A DNA stretch of 33,645 nt from the NCBI GenBank assembly GCA_002398825.1, contig DHBS01000041.1:48119-81763 (forward strand), read 5' to 3'. Below the pieces are notes generated by a model. That model saw only the letters and a list, made by a program, of their open reading frames with translations. It had not been told where the DNA came from and made no database searches. Below, piece after piece: positions 16,332 through 24,132 of the stretch. The position numbers and the translations under genes are program-made. The DNA comes from Syntrophomonas sp. UBA4922. GTDB taxonomy: Bacteria > Bacillota > Syntrophomonadia > Syntrophomonadales > Syntrophomonadaceae. Within the stretch, counting starts at the first letter, position 1; each line of letters begins with the position of its first letter.

Positions 16332-17009
16332 TTATCTCTGAACAATTGCAGTGATGGCAGTGCTTTCCGTCTCGATTTCATCGACTTTATGGCCGTTTTC
16401 CACTTCAATATCAATAATCTCTACGGTATATTCGCAGATACCGAATAGGGAGTGGCAGTCATCATCACAGAAAGTAAAGCTGAACGGAAGCCTTTCAACA
16501 TCATCAAATTCGAGTTCGTAAGTTTGCAGTATAGTGCAATGCCCGTCGCAAGTTCTCTTTAAGGCAATCACCAATTCGACTTCCTTATCATCCTCTACTT
16601 CAATGATGGTTGAAAAATCGATTTTCACGATGGGTCTGATACATGAAGACTTATCAACTGTGACTCTTGCAAGCAGGATGTTGGCAGAACCTTCGCGAAC
16701 GTCCTTTAAGTTGATGTCAAAGGCCCTTCCGCAAACCAAGAATAAATGCGGCGATGCAGGAGTAGGACAAATCGGTACTCCACCGCTGGCTCTCGAGGTG
16801 GTAAAACAAACTCTCGGGGTACCGCCTGTTATGGTGTTGGCCAATACACTTGGACACGAACAGGTAGGACTCACACTGCTGGGACTCACGTGACATGCGC
16901 AGCTGTGGCACACTCTGCTGCTGAGCACATTGCTGTGACACACTCTGGTGTTAGCGGCTAAAACACGATTTCTTCTTTTGGACTTGTGACCGCGTTTAAA
17001 TCTGGTCAT
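16332..17009 (-). CDS. Cys-rich DUF4489-like protein
   Basis: 225 residues. The N-terminal third is basic and rich in Cys and Ser (KRGHKSKRRNR, then RVCHSNVLSSRVCHSCACHVSPS). The rest is a compact beta-rich domain: CGRAFDINLKDVREGSANIL, VTVDKSSCIRPIVKIDFS, ELVIALKRTCDGHC, FSFTFCDDDCHSLFGICEYTVEIIDIEVENG. This matches my memory of clostridial DUF4489 proteins; function is unknown. The Cys pattern and jelly-roll-like look recall spore-surface or appendage proteins, but that is only a guess. The ATG at 17009 is preceded by taaggaggaatatatta, an excellent ribosome site. It is transcribed alone, convergent with the kinase gene. Confidence 0.7.
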   Translation of the reverse strand: MTRFKRGHKSKRRNRVLAANTRVCHSNVLSSRVCHSCACHVSPSSVSPTCSCPSVLANTITGGTPRVCFTTSRASGGVPICPTPASPHLFLVCGRAFDINLKDVREGSANILLARVTVDKSSCIRPIVKIDFSTIIEVEDDKEVELVIALKRTCDGHCTILQTYELEFDDVERLPFSFTFCDDDCHSLFGICEYTVEIIDIEVENGHKVDEIETESTAITAIVQR

Positions 17010-17094
17010 TAATATATTCCTCCTTATTAGTTATTGGCAGTGAAGAGATATACTCCCTTGTTTAACATTTTATTCATATTGAAGAAACAGTGTT

Positions 17095-17197
17095 CCGGAT
17101 ACAGAGTCAAACTATTTTTATTTAGAGGTTTTTATGGTTCTGATTGTCATCGCTATAGCCAACCCGGGTACAGATTAAAACTATTTTTATTTAGAGG
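17095..17197. repeat. 34-bp imperfect direct repeat, two copies
   Basis: 17095-17128 and 17164-17197 match at about 31 of 34 positions, starting ccgg(a/g)tacaga; the last 20 bases (aaactatttttatttagagg) are identical. The copies start 69 bp apart. Confidence 0.75.
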
Positions 17198-17304
17198 CGC
17201 CCCCGGATAGTAAGCGGCAGGCAGCGCTAACCAACAATGTAACGCTAACCCATAATAATGCAATTCCGAAGTTTATGTTCCACAAAGTTCTTTATATTAT
17301 ATAA

Positions 17305-17458
17305 GTAGACGCATACCCGAAAAGTTAATAATTAAGACCATCAACCAGTATTCGGGTAGAAGCGGTTCCGAAAAGTATTTAATTTGTACAGTTCCGGCAC
17401 GTATCTTTACAGACCCCGGCAAGTATCAGAGTAGACGCGGACCCGAAGAATATTTTTG
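17305..17458. repeat. Three degenerate 28-bp repeats
   Basis: Copies begin at 17305, 17356 and 17431, each starting gtagac/gtagaa and containing a cccgaaaag-like core followed by an AT-rich tail. Spacing is uneven (51 and 75 bp). Confidence 0.55.
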
Positions 17459-17608
17459 TAGGTGAGCCCCGGCAGGTTATGAGCAGATGAAACACTGGAC
17501 GGCATGCTGAATATAAAGCGAGGCAGTTTAATGAGCTACATCATTATAAAAGGTGCACGAAGGGGAACGTCGTTCCTTTTGTCATCAAAGGGCAAATTCG
17601 TGGCGGCG

Positions 17609-17637
17609 TGACACTGGGGGAGGTTTTCCGTGTGTCA
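17609..17637. repeat. TGACAC/GTGTCA hairpin overlapping the MATE stop
   Basis: tgacac (17609-17614) and gtgtca (17632-17637) enclose a 17-nt loop, tgggggaggttttccgt. The loop length and first eleven bases equal those of the 13391 hairpin. The right arm includes the stop codon of the minus-strand MATE gene. Confidence 0.6.
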
Positions 17638-18996
17638 TTTTGCGGATTGGGCGAGGATGGCCTTTTCCAGCCACTTTTTGCGGCGGTAAATGATGGCGTA
17701 GACTACGCCGCGCAGGCCCCAATCGATAACGAACAACACCCATATCGACGCAACCGGCCAGTGCAAGACCATAATGAAAAGATACATCAGGGGTATGCGC
17801 ACCAGCCAGGTGAATACTGTGGAAATATACATGGGGGTGCGGGTGTCTCCCGAGCCTTTGAGGATGCCGCTCAAGACCATGGTGGCGGCAATGGTCAGCT
17901 GCTCCAGTGAAGCGATGCGTACCAGGAGTCCGGCGGTTCTGATGATATCCGGCTCATCGGTGAACAGGGAAGCGATGAAATAGGGAAACAGGGCGAAGAG
18001 CACCCCGATGAAACCCATTAAAATCCCTGCCATCTCCAGGCAGCCCCGGCTGTTCTGTGATATTTTATTACGATCAGAAGCCCCAACCGCCTGTCCTACC
18101 AGGGTCGTAGCGGCAATGGCCAGCCCAAAACCGGGCATAAATGAAATCGACTCCACCACGATGGCCACCTGATGCGAGGCGTAAGCCACCGTACCCAGGA
18201 AGACCAGCAAGTAGGTAGAGGTCAGTTGGGCTGCAGTCGTGAAAAGCTGCTCCACCAGACCGGGGATGCCCAGGCTGAGAACCCTGCGGATGATATTTAA
18301 TCTCAGGGCGAAAATGCTTCGCCACGGCACTGTCAATTCGGTGCAGTTGCTCATCAAAGCCCACAGGGAGAGGATAAATCCCAGGAAGTGGGCTATACTG
18401 GTGGCCACCGCCGCCCCGGCCACCCCCATAGCCGGGAAGCCGAACCAGCCGAAAACCAGGACCAGGTCTCCCACCACATTGAACGAATTGGTGATGATGC
18501 CTATTTTCATGGGAATGTCGGTGCGCCCCAGCCCCCGAAAGATCGAGCTGATTATGTAGTAAATCAAGGCCGGCGGGACCAGGGCCAGGGTGATGCGCAG
18601 ATAGGCGAGGGCTTGCTGGCTGACTGCGGCCTCTACTCTGAAGAGGGCCAGAATCTGCAACAGGTAGACCTGGGTTAAAACTGCGGCCGTCAAACCTATG
18701 AACAAGGCCATTAAGAGGCTCTGCCCGGCCACCAGTGCGGCTTCATCAAGCCGGTTGGCGCCTTTGGCCTGGGCCACCAGTATTGATGTGCCGATGCCCA
18801 GGGCATTCAAGAATAGAACCAGCGAAAAGAATATCTCAGCGCCCAGGCTGGCAGCTGCCAGCGGGACTGCGCCCAGCCGCCCTACTACAGCCACATCAAC
18901 GACCCCTACCAGCATGTAGAGAATCATTTCCCCCATGGCCGGCCAGGCGATTTTCCAAATGGTAACCCGCAGGTTTTTATCTCTCCATATCAGCAT
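17635..18996 (-). CDS. MATE-family multidrug/sodium antiporter (NorM/DinF-like)
   Basis: A 453-residue cytoplasmic-membrane transporter with about 12 hydrophobic helices in two similar halves, the MATE pattern (IWKIAWPAMGEMILYMLVGVVD at the start, and a second half from SLGIPGLVEQL). It exports cationic drugs or metabolites in exchange for Na+ or H+; substrate unknown. I start it at 18996 (MLIWRDKN) because ggag lies 6 nt upstream. Sixteen-residue-longer forms (from 19041) reach into an intergenic repeat (gagacggttctttt). It is the last gene of the minus-strand marR-ABC-ABC-MATE row, 92 bp after the ABC gene. Confidence 0.93.
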   Translation of the reverse strand: MLIWRDKNLRVTIWKIAWPAMGEMILYMLVGVVDVAVVGRLGAVPLAAASLGAEIFFSLVLFLNALGIGTSILVAQAKGANRLDEAALVAGQSLLMALFIGLTAAVLTQVYLLQILALFRVEAAVSQQALAYLRITLALVPPALIYYIISSIFRGLGRTDIPMKIGIITNSFNVVGDLVLVFGWFGFPAMGVAGAAVATSIAHFLGFILSLWALMSNCTELTVPWRSIFALRLNIIRRVLSLGIPGLVEQLFTTAAQLTSTYLLVFLGTVAYASHQVAIVVESISFMPGFGLAIAATTLVGQAVGASDRNKISQNSRGCLEMAGILMGFIGVLFALFPYFIASLFTDEPDIIRTAGLLVRIASLEQLTIAATMVLSGILKGSGDTRTPMYISTVFTWLVRIPLMYLFIMVLHWPVASIWVLFVIDWGLRGVVYAIIYRRKKWLEKAILAQSAK

Positions 18997-19020
18997 AGCA
19001 TTCTCCATATTGAACAATTG

Positions 19021-19035
19021 GAGACGGTTCTTTTC
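19021..19035 (+). repeat. Degenerate GAGACGGTTCTTTT element
   Basis: gagacggttcttttc matches the 2438 copy with one substitution in the core. It lies between the ABC exporter and MATE genes, followed by several TGTCAC/GACAAC words (19037-19090). Confidence 0.45.
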
Positions 19036-19088
19036 TGTCACTCAACTGGAGGCGACAACTGGTGGGGAAGGTGCTTCGTCTCTACTTG

Positions 19089-21044
19089 TCACCCGGCGGC
19101 GAACTGGCTGTTGTAGAGGCCGGCGTAGAAGCCGCCCCGGGCCAGCAGGCTCTGGTGCGTCCCCTGCTCGATGATGGCGCCCTGGTTCATCACCAGGATC
19201 AGGTCGGCATCGCGTATGGTCGATAAGCGATGGGCGATGACAAAACTGGTGCGCCCCTTCATTAAAGAACCCATGGCCTTTTGAATCAATACCTCGGTGC
19301 GGGTGTCCACATTGCTGGTGGCCTCGTCCAGAATAAGTATGGCCGGATCTGCCAAAACCGCTCTGGCGATGGTCAACAGCTGCTTTTGCCCCTGCGAAAT
19401 ATTGGAAGCTTCTTCATTCAAAACCGTATCATAGCCATCCGGCAAAGTCATTATAAAATGATGGGCATGAGCCGCTCTGGCCGCAGCCACAATCTCTTCA
19501 AAACCGGCCCCTTCCCGGCCGTAGCCGATATTATCGCGAATAGTGCCGTTGAACAGCCAGGTATCCTGCAAGACCATGCCGAACATGGTGCGCAAACCCC
19601 CGCGCCGCATATCCCGGATATCCACCCCGTCTACAGTGATGACCCCTCCCTGCACCTCGTAAAAGCGCATGATCAGGTTAACCAATGTGGTCTTGCCGGC
19701 CCCGGTCGGGCCCACTATAGCCACGGTCTGCCCGGCCTTGACCTGGATGCTCAAATCCTCCATCAACAGGGTATTTTCAGCATAACCGAATTTGACATGC
19801 TCGAAACACACCTCACCCCGGGGAAAGGGAATGACCGCCGCATCCTCGCGGTCGGGCCTTTGCTCCTCTTCATCCAAGACCTCGAAAACCCGCTCCGCCG
19901 AAGCGATAGTGGACTGCAGGATATTGGCGATATTGGCCACCTGAATGATGGGATGGGTGAACTGACGCATATATTGGATAAAGGCCTGCACATCCCCGAT
20001 GAAGATAGCCCGCTGCGCCACCAGGAGGCCCCCCACCAGAACCACCAGAACGTAGCCGATGTTATTGACGAAATTTATGGCCGGAAAAATAATCCCCGAC
20101 ATGAACTGGGCCTTCCAGCCCACCTCGTAGAGCCCCTGGTTGATCTGCCTAAACTTCTCCACCGAATCCCGTTCATGCCCAAACACCTTGACGACTTTGT
20201 GCCCGCCGTACATTTCCTCCACATGGCCGTTCAGCTCGCCCAAGACCTTCTGCTGCTCTGCAAAAAAACGCTGCGAATAGCGTGCCACTATGGCGGTTAC
20301 CACTGCGCTCAAAGGCAGGGTCACTATAGCGATCAGTGTCATCAGGGGGCTGATGGAAAGCATCATCACCAAAATACCCGCCAGCGTCACCACCGAGGTA
20401 ATCAGCTGTGTCAGGCTCTGCTGCAGCGTATTGGCGATATTGTCCATATCATTGGTCACCCGGCTCAGTATCTCGCCATGGGTCTGCCGGTCGAAATAGC
20501 CTAGGGGCAGGCGGTCAAGCTTATCTTTTACGTCATTGCGCATGACAAACACGGTTTCCTGCGCAACGCTGGACATAATATAGGCCATCAGAAATGCAAA
20601 TAGTGAACTCAACAGATACAGACCCACCAGCATGAGCAGGATCCTGGCAATATAATCGAAGTCGAATCCGGGCAGGGGCTGCCCTCGCAGCTGCTCAACG
20701 TACCAGGCGGGCAGATTTTGCTCAACGGCCTGCTGCAGCTGCACATAGTGGTTGTAGCGAAGCATCACCCCTTCTCCAAGCTTGGTGACGGCCATACCCA
20801 TCACCTTGGGGCCGACTATGGCAAACAGGGTGCTGGCCACCGCCAGCATAAACACTACCAGCATGCGGTAGCGCTGGGGGCGCAGATAATCCGCCAGCCG
20901 TTTCAGGGTACCCCTGACATCGCGGGCCTTTTCGCCGGGCATCCCCAGGCCGCCGCGCCAGCCCCGGCCGTGGGCGTGCCTGGACTTCGGCCTGGGGGGA
21001 ACCTCCGGTTTACCAGCTTGTTTATCCGGTTCAGACTGCTTCAT
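19089..21044 (-). CDS. ABC exporter half-transporter, catalytically canonical subunit
   Basis: 651 residues: a basic N-terminal extension (about 55 residues), a six-helix type-IV exporter membrane domain, and an ATPase domain. Walker A is GPTGAGKT with K451. The signature is ISQGQKQLL, the non-canonical form usual in this subunit type. Walker B is LILDEATSNVD with the catalytic glutamate E574 present; AHRLS follows. The family is that of heterodimeric multidrug exporters (YfiC/BmrD/TM288-like). The partner is the gene just upstream on the same strand. The start is ATG 21044 after gggagag; a TTG one codon earlier is not needed. Substrate unknown; MarR control and the neighbouring MATE gene suggest toxic-compound efflux. 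Confidence 0.93.
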   Translation of the reverse strand: MKQSEPDKQAGKPEVPPRPKSRHAHGRGWRGGLGMPGEKARDVRGTLKRLADYLRPQRYRMLVVFMLAVASTLFAIVGPKVMGMAVTKLGEGVMLRYNHYVQLQQAVEQNLPAWYVEQLRGQPLPGFDFDYIARILLMLVGLYLLSSLFAFLMAYIMSSVAQETVFVMRNDVKDKLDRLPLGYFDRQTHGEILSRVTNDMDNIANTLQQSLTQLITSVVTLAGILVMMLSISPLMTLIAIVTLPLSAVVTAIVARYSQRFFAEQQKVLGELNGHVEEMYGGHKVVKVFGHERDSVEKFRQINQGLYEVGWKAQFMSGIIFPAINFVNNIGYVLVVLVGGLLVAQRAIFIGDVQAFIQYMRQFTHPIIQVANIANILQSTIASAERVFEVLDEEEQRPDREDAAVIPFPRGEVCFEHVKFGYAENTLLMEDLSIQVKAGQTVAIVGPTGAGKTTLVNLIMRFYEVQGGVITVDGVDIRDMRRGGLRTMFGMVLQDTWLFNGTIRDNIGYGREGAGFEEIVAAARAAHAHHFIMTLPDGYDTVLNEEASNISQGQKQLLTIARAVLADPAILILDEATSNVDTRTEVLIQKAMGSLMKGRTSFVIAHRLSTIRDADLILVMNQGAIIEQGTHQSLLARGGFYAGLYNSQFAAG

Positions 21045-21072
21045 CAATTTGCTCTCCCTCGGATGGCGGTAA

Positions 21073-21088
21073 TGGGGGACCGCCCCCA
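21073..21088. repeat. Small GC hairpin between the two ABC genes
   Basis: tggggg-accg-ccccca, a 6-bp perfect stem followed by gttgtcac. It belongs to the TGACA/GGGG-type intergenic elements seen elsewhere here. Confidence 0.5.
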
Positions 21089-21113
21089 GTTGTCACTGTC
21101 ATCGTCACCATTA

Positions 21114-22838
21114 TCACGCAATCTCCTCTTCCGACAACTGCGAGAAAACGATTTCCCGGTAAACCTCGTTTTCCGCCAGCAGTTCCGTATGGGTACCCAT
21201 CCCCACCATCCGGCCTTGATCCAGAACCAGGATCTGGTCGGCATCCATAACCGTGCTGACCCGCTGCGCGACGATAATAACCGTGGATTGGGCGGTTTCT
21301 TTTTTAAGAGCCGCCCTCAGCCGGGCATCGGTTCCGAAATCAAGTGCCGAAAAACTGTCATCAAAAATATAAATGGCCGCTTTACGAACCAAGGCCCTGG
21401 CGATGGAAAGCCGCTGCTTCTGGCCGCCGGAGAGATTGGTTCCTCCCTGGGCGATCACCGCATCGTATCCTTCCGGCAGCTCGGCGACAAATCCATCGAC
21501 CTGGGCCACCGCAGCCGCATGCCTGACCTCTTCATCGCTGGCATCATTCTTGCCATAGCGAATATTCTCAGCCACAGTGCCGCTGAAAAGAATCGGGGTC
21601 TGGGGCACAAAACCAATCCTCATCCGCAGATCATCCTGGCTCATATCGCGCACATCCAGCCCGTCCACCAGAACCTGCCCCCGGTCCACATCGTAGAAGC
21701 GCGGAATCAGATTTATCAAGGTTGACTTCCCTGAACCGGTGCCGCCGATAATAGCGGTAACCTTACCGGGGCGGGCCGTAAAACTGATAGCGCTGATAGC
21801 CGCTTGTTCCGCGCCCGGATAGGAAAAGGCCACATCACGGAATTCCACCAGTCCGGCAGCAGGTGCGGTTTTGGCCTGAGGCGGGTCGATGATGTCAGGG
21901 GCCATATCCAGAACCTCATTGATGCGCGTGGCAGAGGCCTCGGCCCGCGGCAGCATGACAAACATCATAGTAACCATAATAATAGAAAACATAATCTGCA
22001 TGGCATATTGGATAAATGCCATCATATCCCCGATCTGCAGATTGTTCCCTGCGATGCGCAGCCCTCCGAACCAGATAATGGCCACAGAGGTCAAATTCAT
22101 GAAAATCATCATCACCGGATTCATGGCTGCCATGATTTTATTCACCTTTATAGCAATGTTGGTCAAATCCCGGTTGGCCGCCTTAAAGCGCCGGGTCTCG
22201 CTATCCAGGCGGTCAAATGCCCGGATAACCCGGATTCCGGTCAGATTCTCCCGCAACACCAGGTTAACCCTGTCCAGTTTGGCCTGCATAGCTTTAAATA
22301 AAGGCACCACCGATTTGGCCACCAGTCCGATGCCCAGCATCATCAGCGGCAAGACCACCGCCAGGATCAGAGTCAGCCGGGGATCCTTGGAATAGGCCAT
22401 GAAAATGCCGCCGATGCACATTATGGGGGCAGTGACCATAAAGCGCAACCCCATGACTACCACCATCTGCATCTGGGTGATATCGTTGGTGGTGCGGGTG
22501 ATCAGTGAGGCGGCACCGATTTTGTCAAATTCATGCAGGGAATAGCTCTCCACCCGCGAGAAAACAAGCTTGCGCAGGTCGCGCCCGAAACCCATGCCGG
22601 TCACCGCCGCGAAGTAGCTGGCCACGATGGCCCAGATGCTGCTCAGCATGGCCACCACCAGCATATAGCTGCCGTAGCGCCAGATATAGGCGGTGTCGCC
22701 CTTCATCATGCCGTTGTTGACCACATCGGCCATCAAGGTGGGCAGATACAGCTCGGCCAGGGTCTGGGCGAAGAGTATGATGGTCACCACCACCAGGCTT
22801 AAGGTATAGGGTTTTAAATAAGGAATCAATCTTAGCAT
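21114..22838 (-). CDS. ABC exporter half-transporter, degenerate-site subunit
   Basis: 574 residues: six membrane helices, then an ATPase domain with Walker A GGTGSGKST (K371) and a canonical LSGGQKQR signature. Walker B reads IYIFDDSFSALD, so position 494 is Asp instead of the catalytic Glu. That is the known asymmetry of heterodimeric exporters (TM287/TM288, BmrC/BmrD): this subunit gives its signature to the active site and forms the degenerate site with its own Walker motifs. I chose ATG 22838 (MLRLIPYLKPY) after aaaggaaaaac. The longer frame to 22922 runs through an intergenic hairpin. It lies about 93 bp after marR and 70 bp before its partner. Confidence 0.93.
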   Translation of the reverse strand: MLRLIPYLKPYTLSLVVVTIILFAQTLAELYLPTLMADVVNNGMMKGDTAYIWRYGSYMLVVAMLSSIWAIVASYFAAVTGMGFGRDLRKLVFSRVESYSLHEFDKIGAASLITRTTNDITQMQMVVVMGLRFMVTAPIMCIGGIFMAYSKDPRLTLILAVVLPLMMLGIGLVAKSVVPLFKAMQAKLDRVNLVLRENLTGIRVIRAFDRLDSETRRFKAANRDLTNIAIKVNKIMAAMNPVMMIFMNLTSVAIIWFGGLRIAGNNLQIGDMMAFIQYAMQIMFSIIMVTMMFVMLPRAEASATRINEVLDMAPDIIDPPQAKTAPAAGLVEFRDVAFSYPGAEQAAISAISFTARPGKVTAIIGGTGSGKSTLINLIPRFYDVDRGQVLVDGLDVRDMSQDDLRMRIGFVPQTPILFSGTVAENIRYGKNDASDEEVRHAAAVAQVDGFVAELPEGYDAVIAQGGTNLSGGQKQRLSIARALVRKAAIYIFDDSFSALDFGTDARLRAALKKETAQSTVIIVAQRVSTVMDADQILVLDQGRMVGMGTHTELLAENEVYREIVFSQLSEEEIA

Positions 22839-22876
22839 AAAGTTTTTCCTTTGCGACAAATAAACAAATAGAGGGT

Positions 22877-22916
22877 GACAAATGAGGAAGGTGCTTTTTG
22901 TCAGCCCCCATTTGTC
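22877..22916. repeat. GACAAATG/CATTTGTC hairpin between marR and the ABC gene
   Basis: An 8-bp perfect inverted repeat (22877-22884 and 22909-22916) with a 24-nt loop. It lies in the short gap of the minus-strand operon. Confidence 0.55.
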
Positions 22917-22931
22917 TCCCAATTATCACCG

Positions 22932-23378
22932 TCAGCTCCCGCCGTTTCCCTGTAAAATCTCCTGAGCCCTTTTTATTATCACAGAGAGTTCAGCCAGGTC
23001 ATCGGGGGGCAGAAGCTTCAAACGCTGGCAGAAGGCTTGCTTGATCTTATCACTGACTTCATCCAGGGTCTGCCTGCCCATTTCAGTGAGCTCCACCCGC
23101 TGCACACGCCGATCCTGCTGGTCGCGGTAGCGGTTCACCAGGCCGGCCTCGACCAGTTTGCCGATCGAGGGGGTGAGCTGTTGCTTGGAAATCTGCAGGC
23201 AAGCAGCCAATTCGGTCATTGACAAAGGCCCCTGTTGGTGCTGCAAGGCCGTGACAATATGGAATTGCACCGGGCTGAGGCTCACCCTGGCGATATGATC
23301 CGCGGGGCGAACATAATTATCGCGCATGTAAACCAGCATTTGAAAAAAATCTTTGACCAAATCTTCCCATTGCTCCAT
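22932..23378 (-). CDS. MarR-family transcriptional regulator
   Basis: 148 residues, a winged-helix dimer. The recognition region is LSMTELAACLQISKQQLTPSIGKLVEAGLVNRYRDQQDRRVQRVELTE in character, with the DxRRV wing typical of MarR. It probably represses its own operon, which encodes an ABC exporter and a MATE pump, until a toxic ligand binds. The promoter at 23408-23437 is overlapped by a perfect palindrome that is a good candidate operator. ATG 23378 follows gggagg at 8 nt. Ligand unknown. Confidence 0.93.
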   Translation of the reverse strand: MEQWEDLVKDFFQMLVYMRDNYVRPADHIARVSLSPVQFHIVTALQHQQGPLSMTELAACLQISKQQLTPSIGKLVEAGLVNRYRDQQDRRVQRVELTEMGRQTLDEVSDKIKQAFCQRLKLLPPDDLAELSVIIKRAQEILQGNGGS

Positions 23379-23407
23379 GGATTAAGCCCTCCCATACCGT
23401 CTGTATC

Positions 23408-23449
23408 AGTATAATTCTCTCCTATTAATAAAGTAAATGGATATTTACT
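23408..23449 (-). promoter_or_regulatory. marR operon promoter and palindromic operator
   Basis: On the minus strand, -35 TTTACT and -10 TATACT (23413-23408) are separated by 18 bp. A perfect inverted repeat, AGTAAAT-ATCC-ATTTACT (23449-23432), covers the -35 box. This is the size and position expected for a MarR dimer that represses its own gene. Leader to the ATG is short, about 25 nt. Confidence 0.65.
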
Positions 23450-23662
23450 AAAACGCCGTCAGACCCCACGGACAACTCCGCCCCGATACGGGCAAAACCA
23501 GGCTTGCCCATCCGTATTTACATCTTTGCCCCCCCCGCTTCGAATAAATGAAAAGCCGCTAAAATCCCGGTGAAAACCTATTAAATTCAATAAATCGATC
23601 AATTGGAACATATTCCCGCCAGCCTATAATTGAAATAATGTGGTAATATTAGGAAACAGTTG

Positions 23663-24130
23663 GATTTCAAAAAGAGCCCGGAGGACTTGCAGATCCCCGA
23701 TATGGCGGATGCATTTACCCGTAAATTATACAGCCCCTATCTCAGCTGTCTGCCTCTTGATAACTTCAGTTACGTCTCAAGATGAATGTGGATAATAGGG
23801 GCAGCTTCACTGAATTCATCCGCACCCCGGAGCGGGGGCAGGTGTCGGTCAATATCTCCAGGCCGGGGATTACCAAGGGCAACCGCTGGCACCATAGCAA
23901 GAATGATAAATTCCTGGTGGTGAGCGGGACCGGAGTGATCCGTTTTCGCCAGGAGGGGAGCAATGAGGTCATCGAGTATCACGTCAGTGGGGAGAGATTA
24001 GAGGTAGTGGATATACCCCCGGGCTATACCATAATATTGAGAATCTGGCGATACGGATCCGGTGACGATTATGTGGGCCAATGAGTGCTTCGATCCGGTC
24101 AAGCCCGACACCTGTTATTTGGAGGTATAG
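23663..24130 (+). pseudogene. capF: C-terminal remnant of CapF/WbjC (UDP-L-FucNAc pathway)
   Basis: Only the C-terminal part of a CapF-like enzyme remains: the end of the dehydrogenase domain (PEDLQIPDMADAFTRKLYSPYL) and the zinc-cupin domain (MNVDNRGSFTEFIRT, ITKGNRWHHSKNDKFLVVSG, VVDIPPGYT). The ~270-residue NAD-binding part is absent, and nothing like it lies upstream. The remaining homology is broken by three apparent single-base losses, near 23774 (Y to LKMNVD), at 24030/24031 (GYT to HNIENL) and near 24049 (GDTDPV). Restoring these gives a continuous read to a TAG at 24128-24130, two bases before the next gene. In the intact enzyme this protein acts between CapE and CapG. An uninterrupted cupin piece of 100 codons (23782-24084) may still be translated. 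True decay and sequencing error are both possible, but the missing N-terminus favours decay. Confidence 0.75.
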
Positions 24131-24132
24131 GA

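Larger units (their letters stand above)
17010..17634. other. 625-bp gene-free stretch with degenerate repeats
   Basis: No supported coding region. It holds the upstream region of the DUF4489-like gene and two families of imperfect direct repeats (listed separately). There are also three gcc/ccggcaagtat-like words near 17393, 17415 and 17470. It ends in a hairpin that overlaps the MATE stop codon. Confidence 0.5.

Noticed and set aside
17305..17458. CRISPR array
   Set aside because: Units are degenerate, only three in number, spaced 51 and 75 bp, and there are no cas genes.
19281..20504. 407-codon plus-strand frame opposite the ABC exporter gene
   Set aside because: Antisense shadow of a clear ABC transporter gene; sequence rich in His/Asp repeats typical of such shadows.
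21114..22922. Longer 602-residue start for the degenerate ABC subunit
   Set aside because: The extra residues run through a hairpin element; a good Shine-Dalgarno supports ATG 22838.
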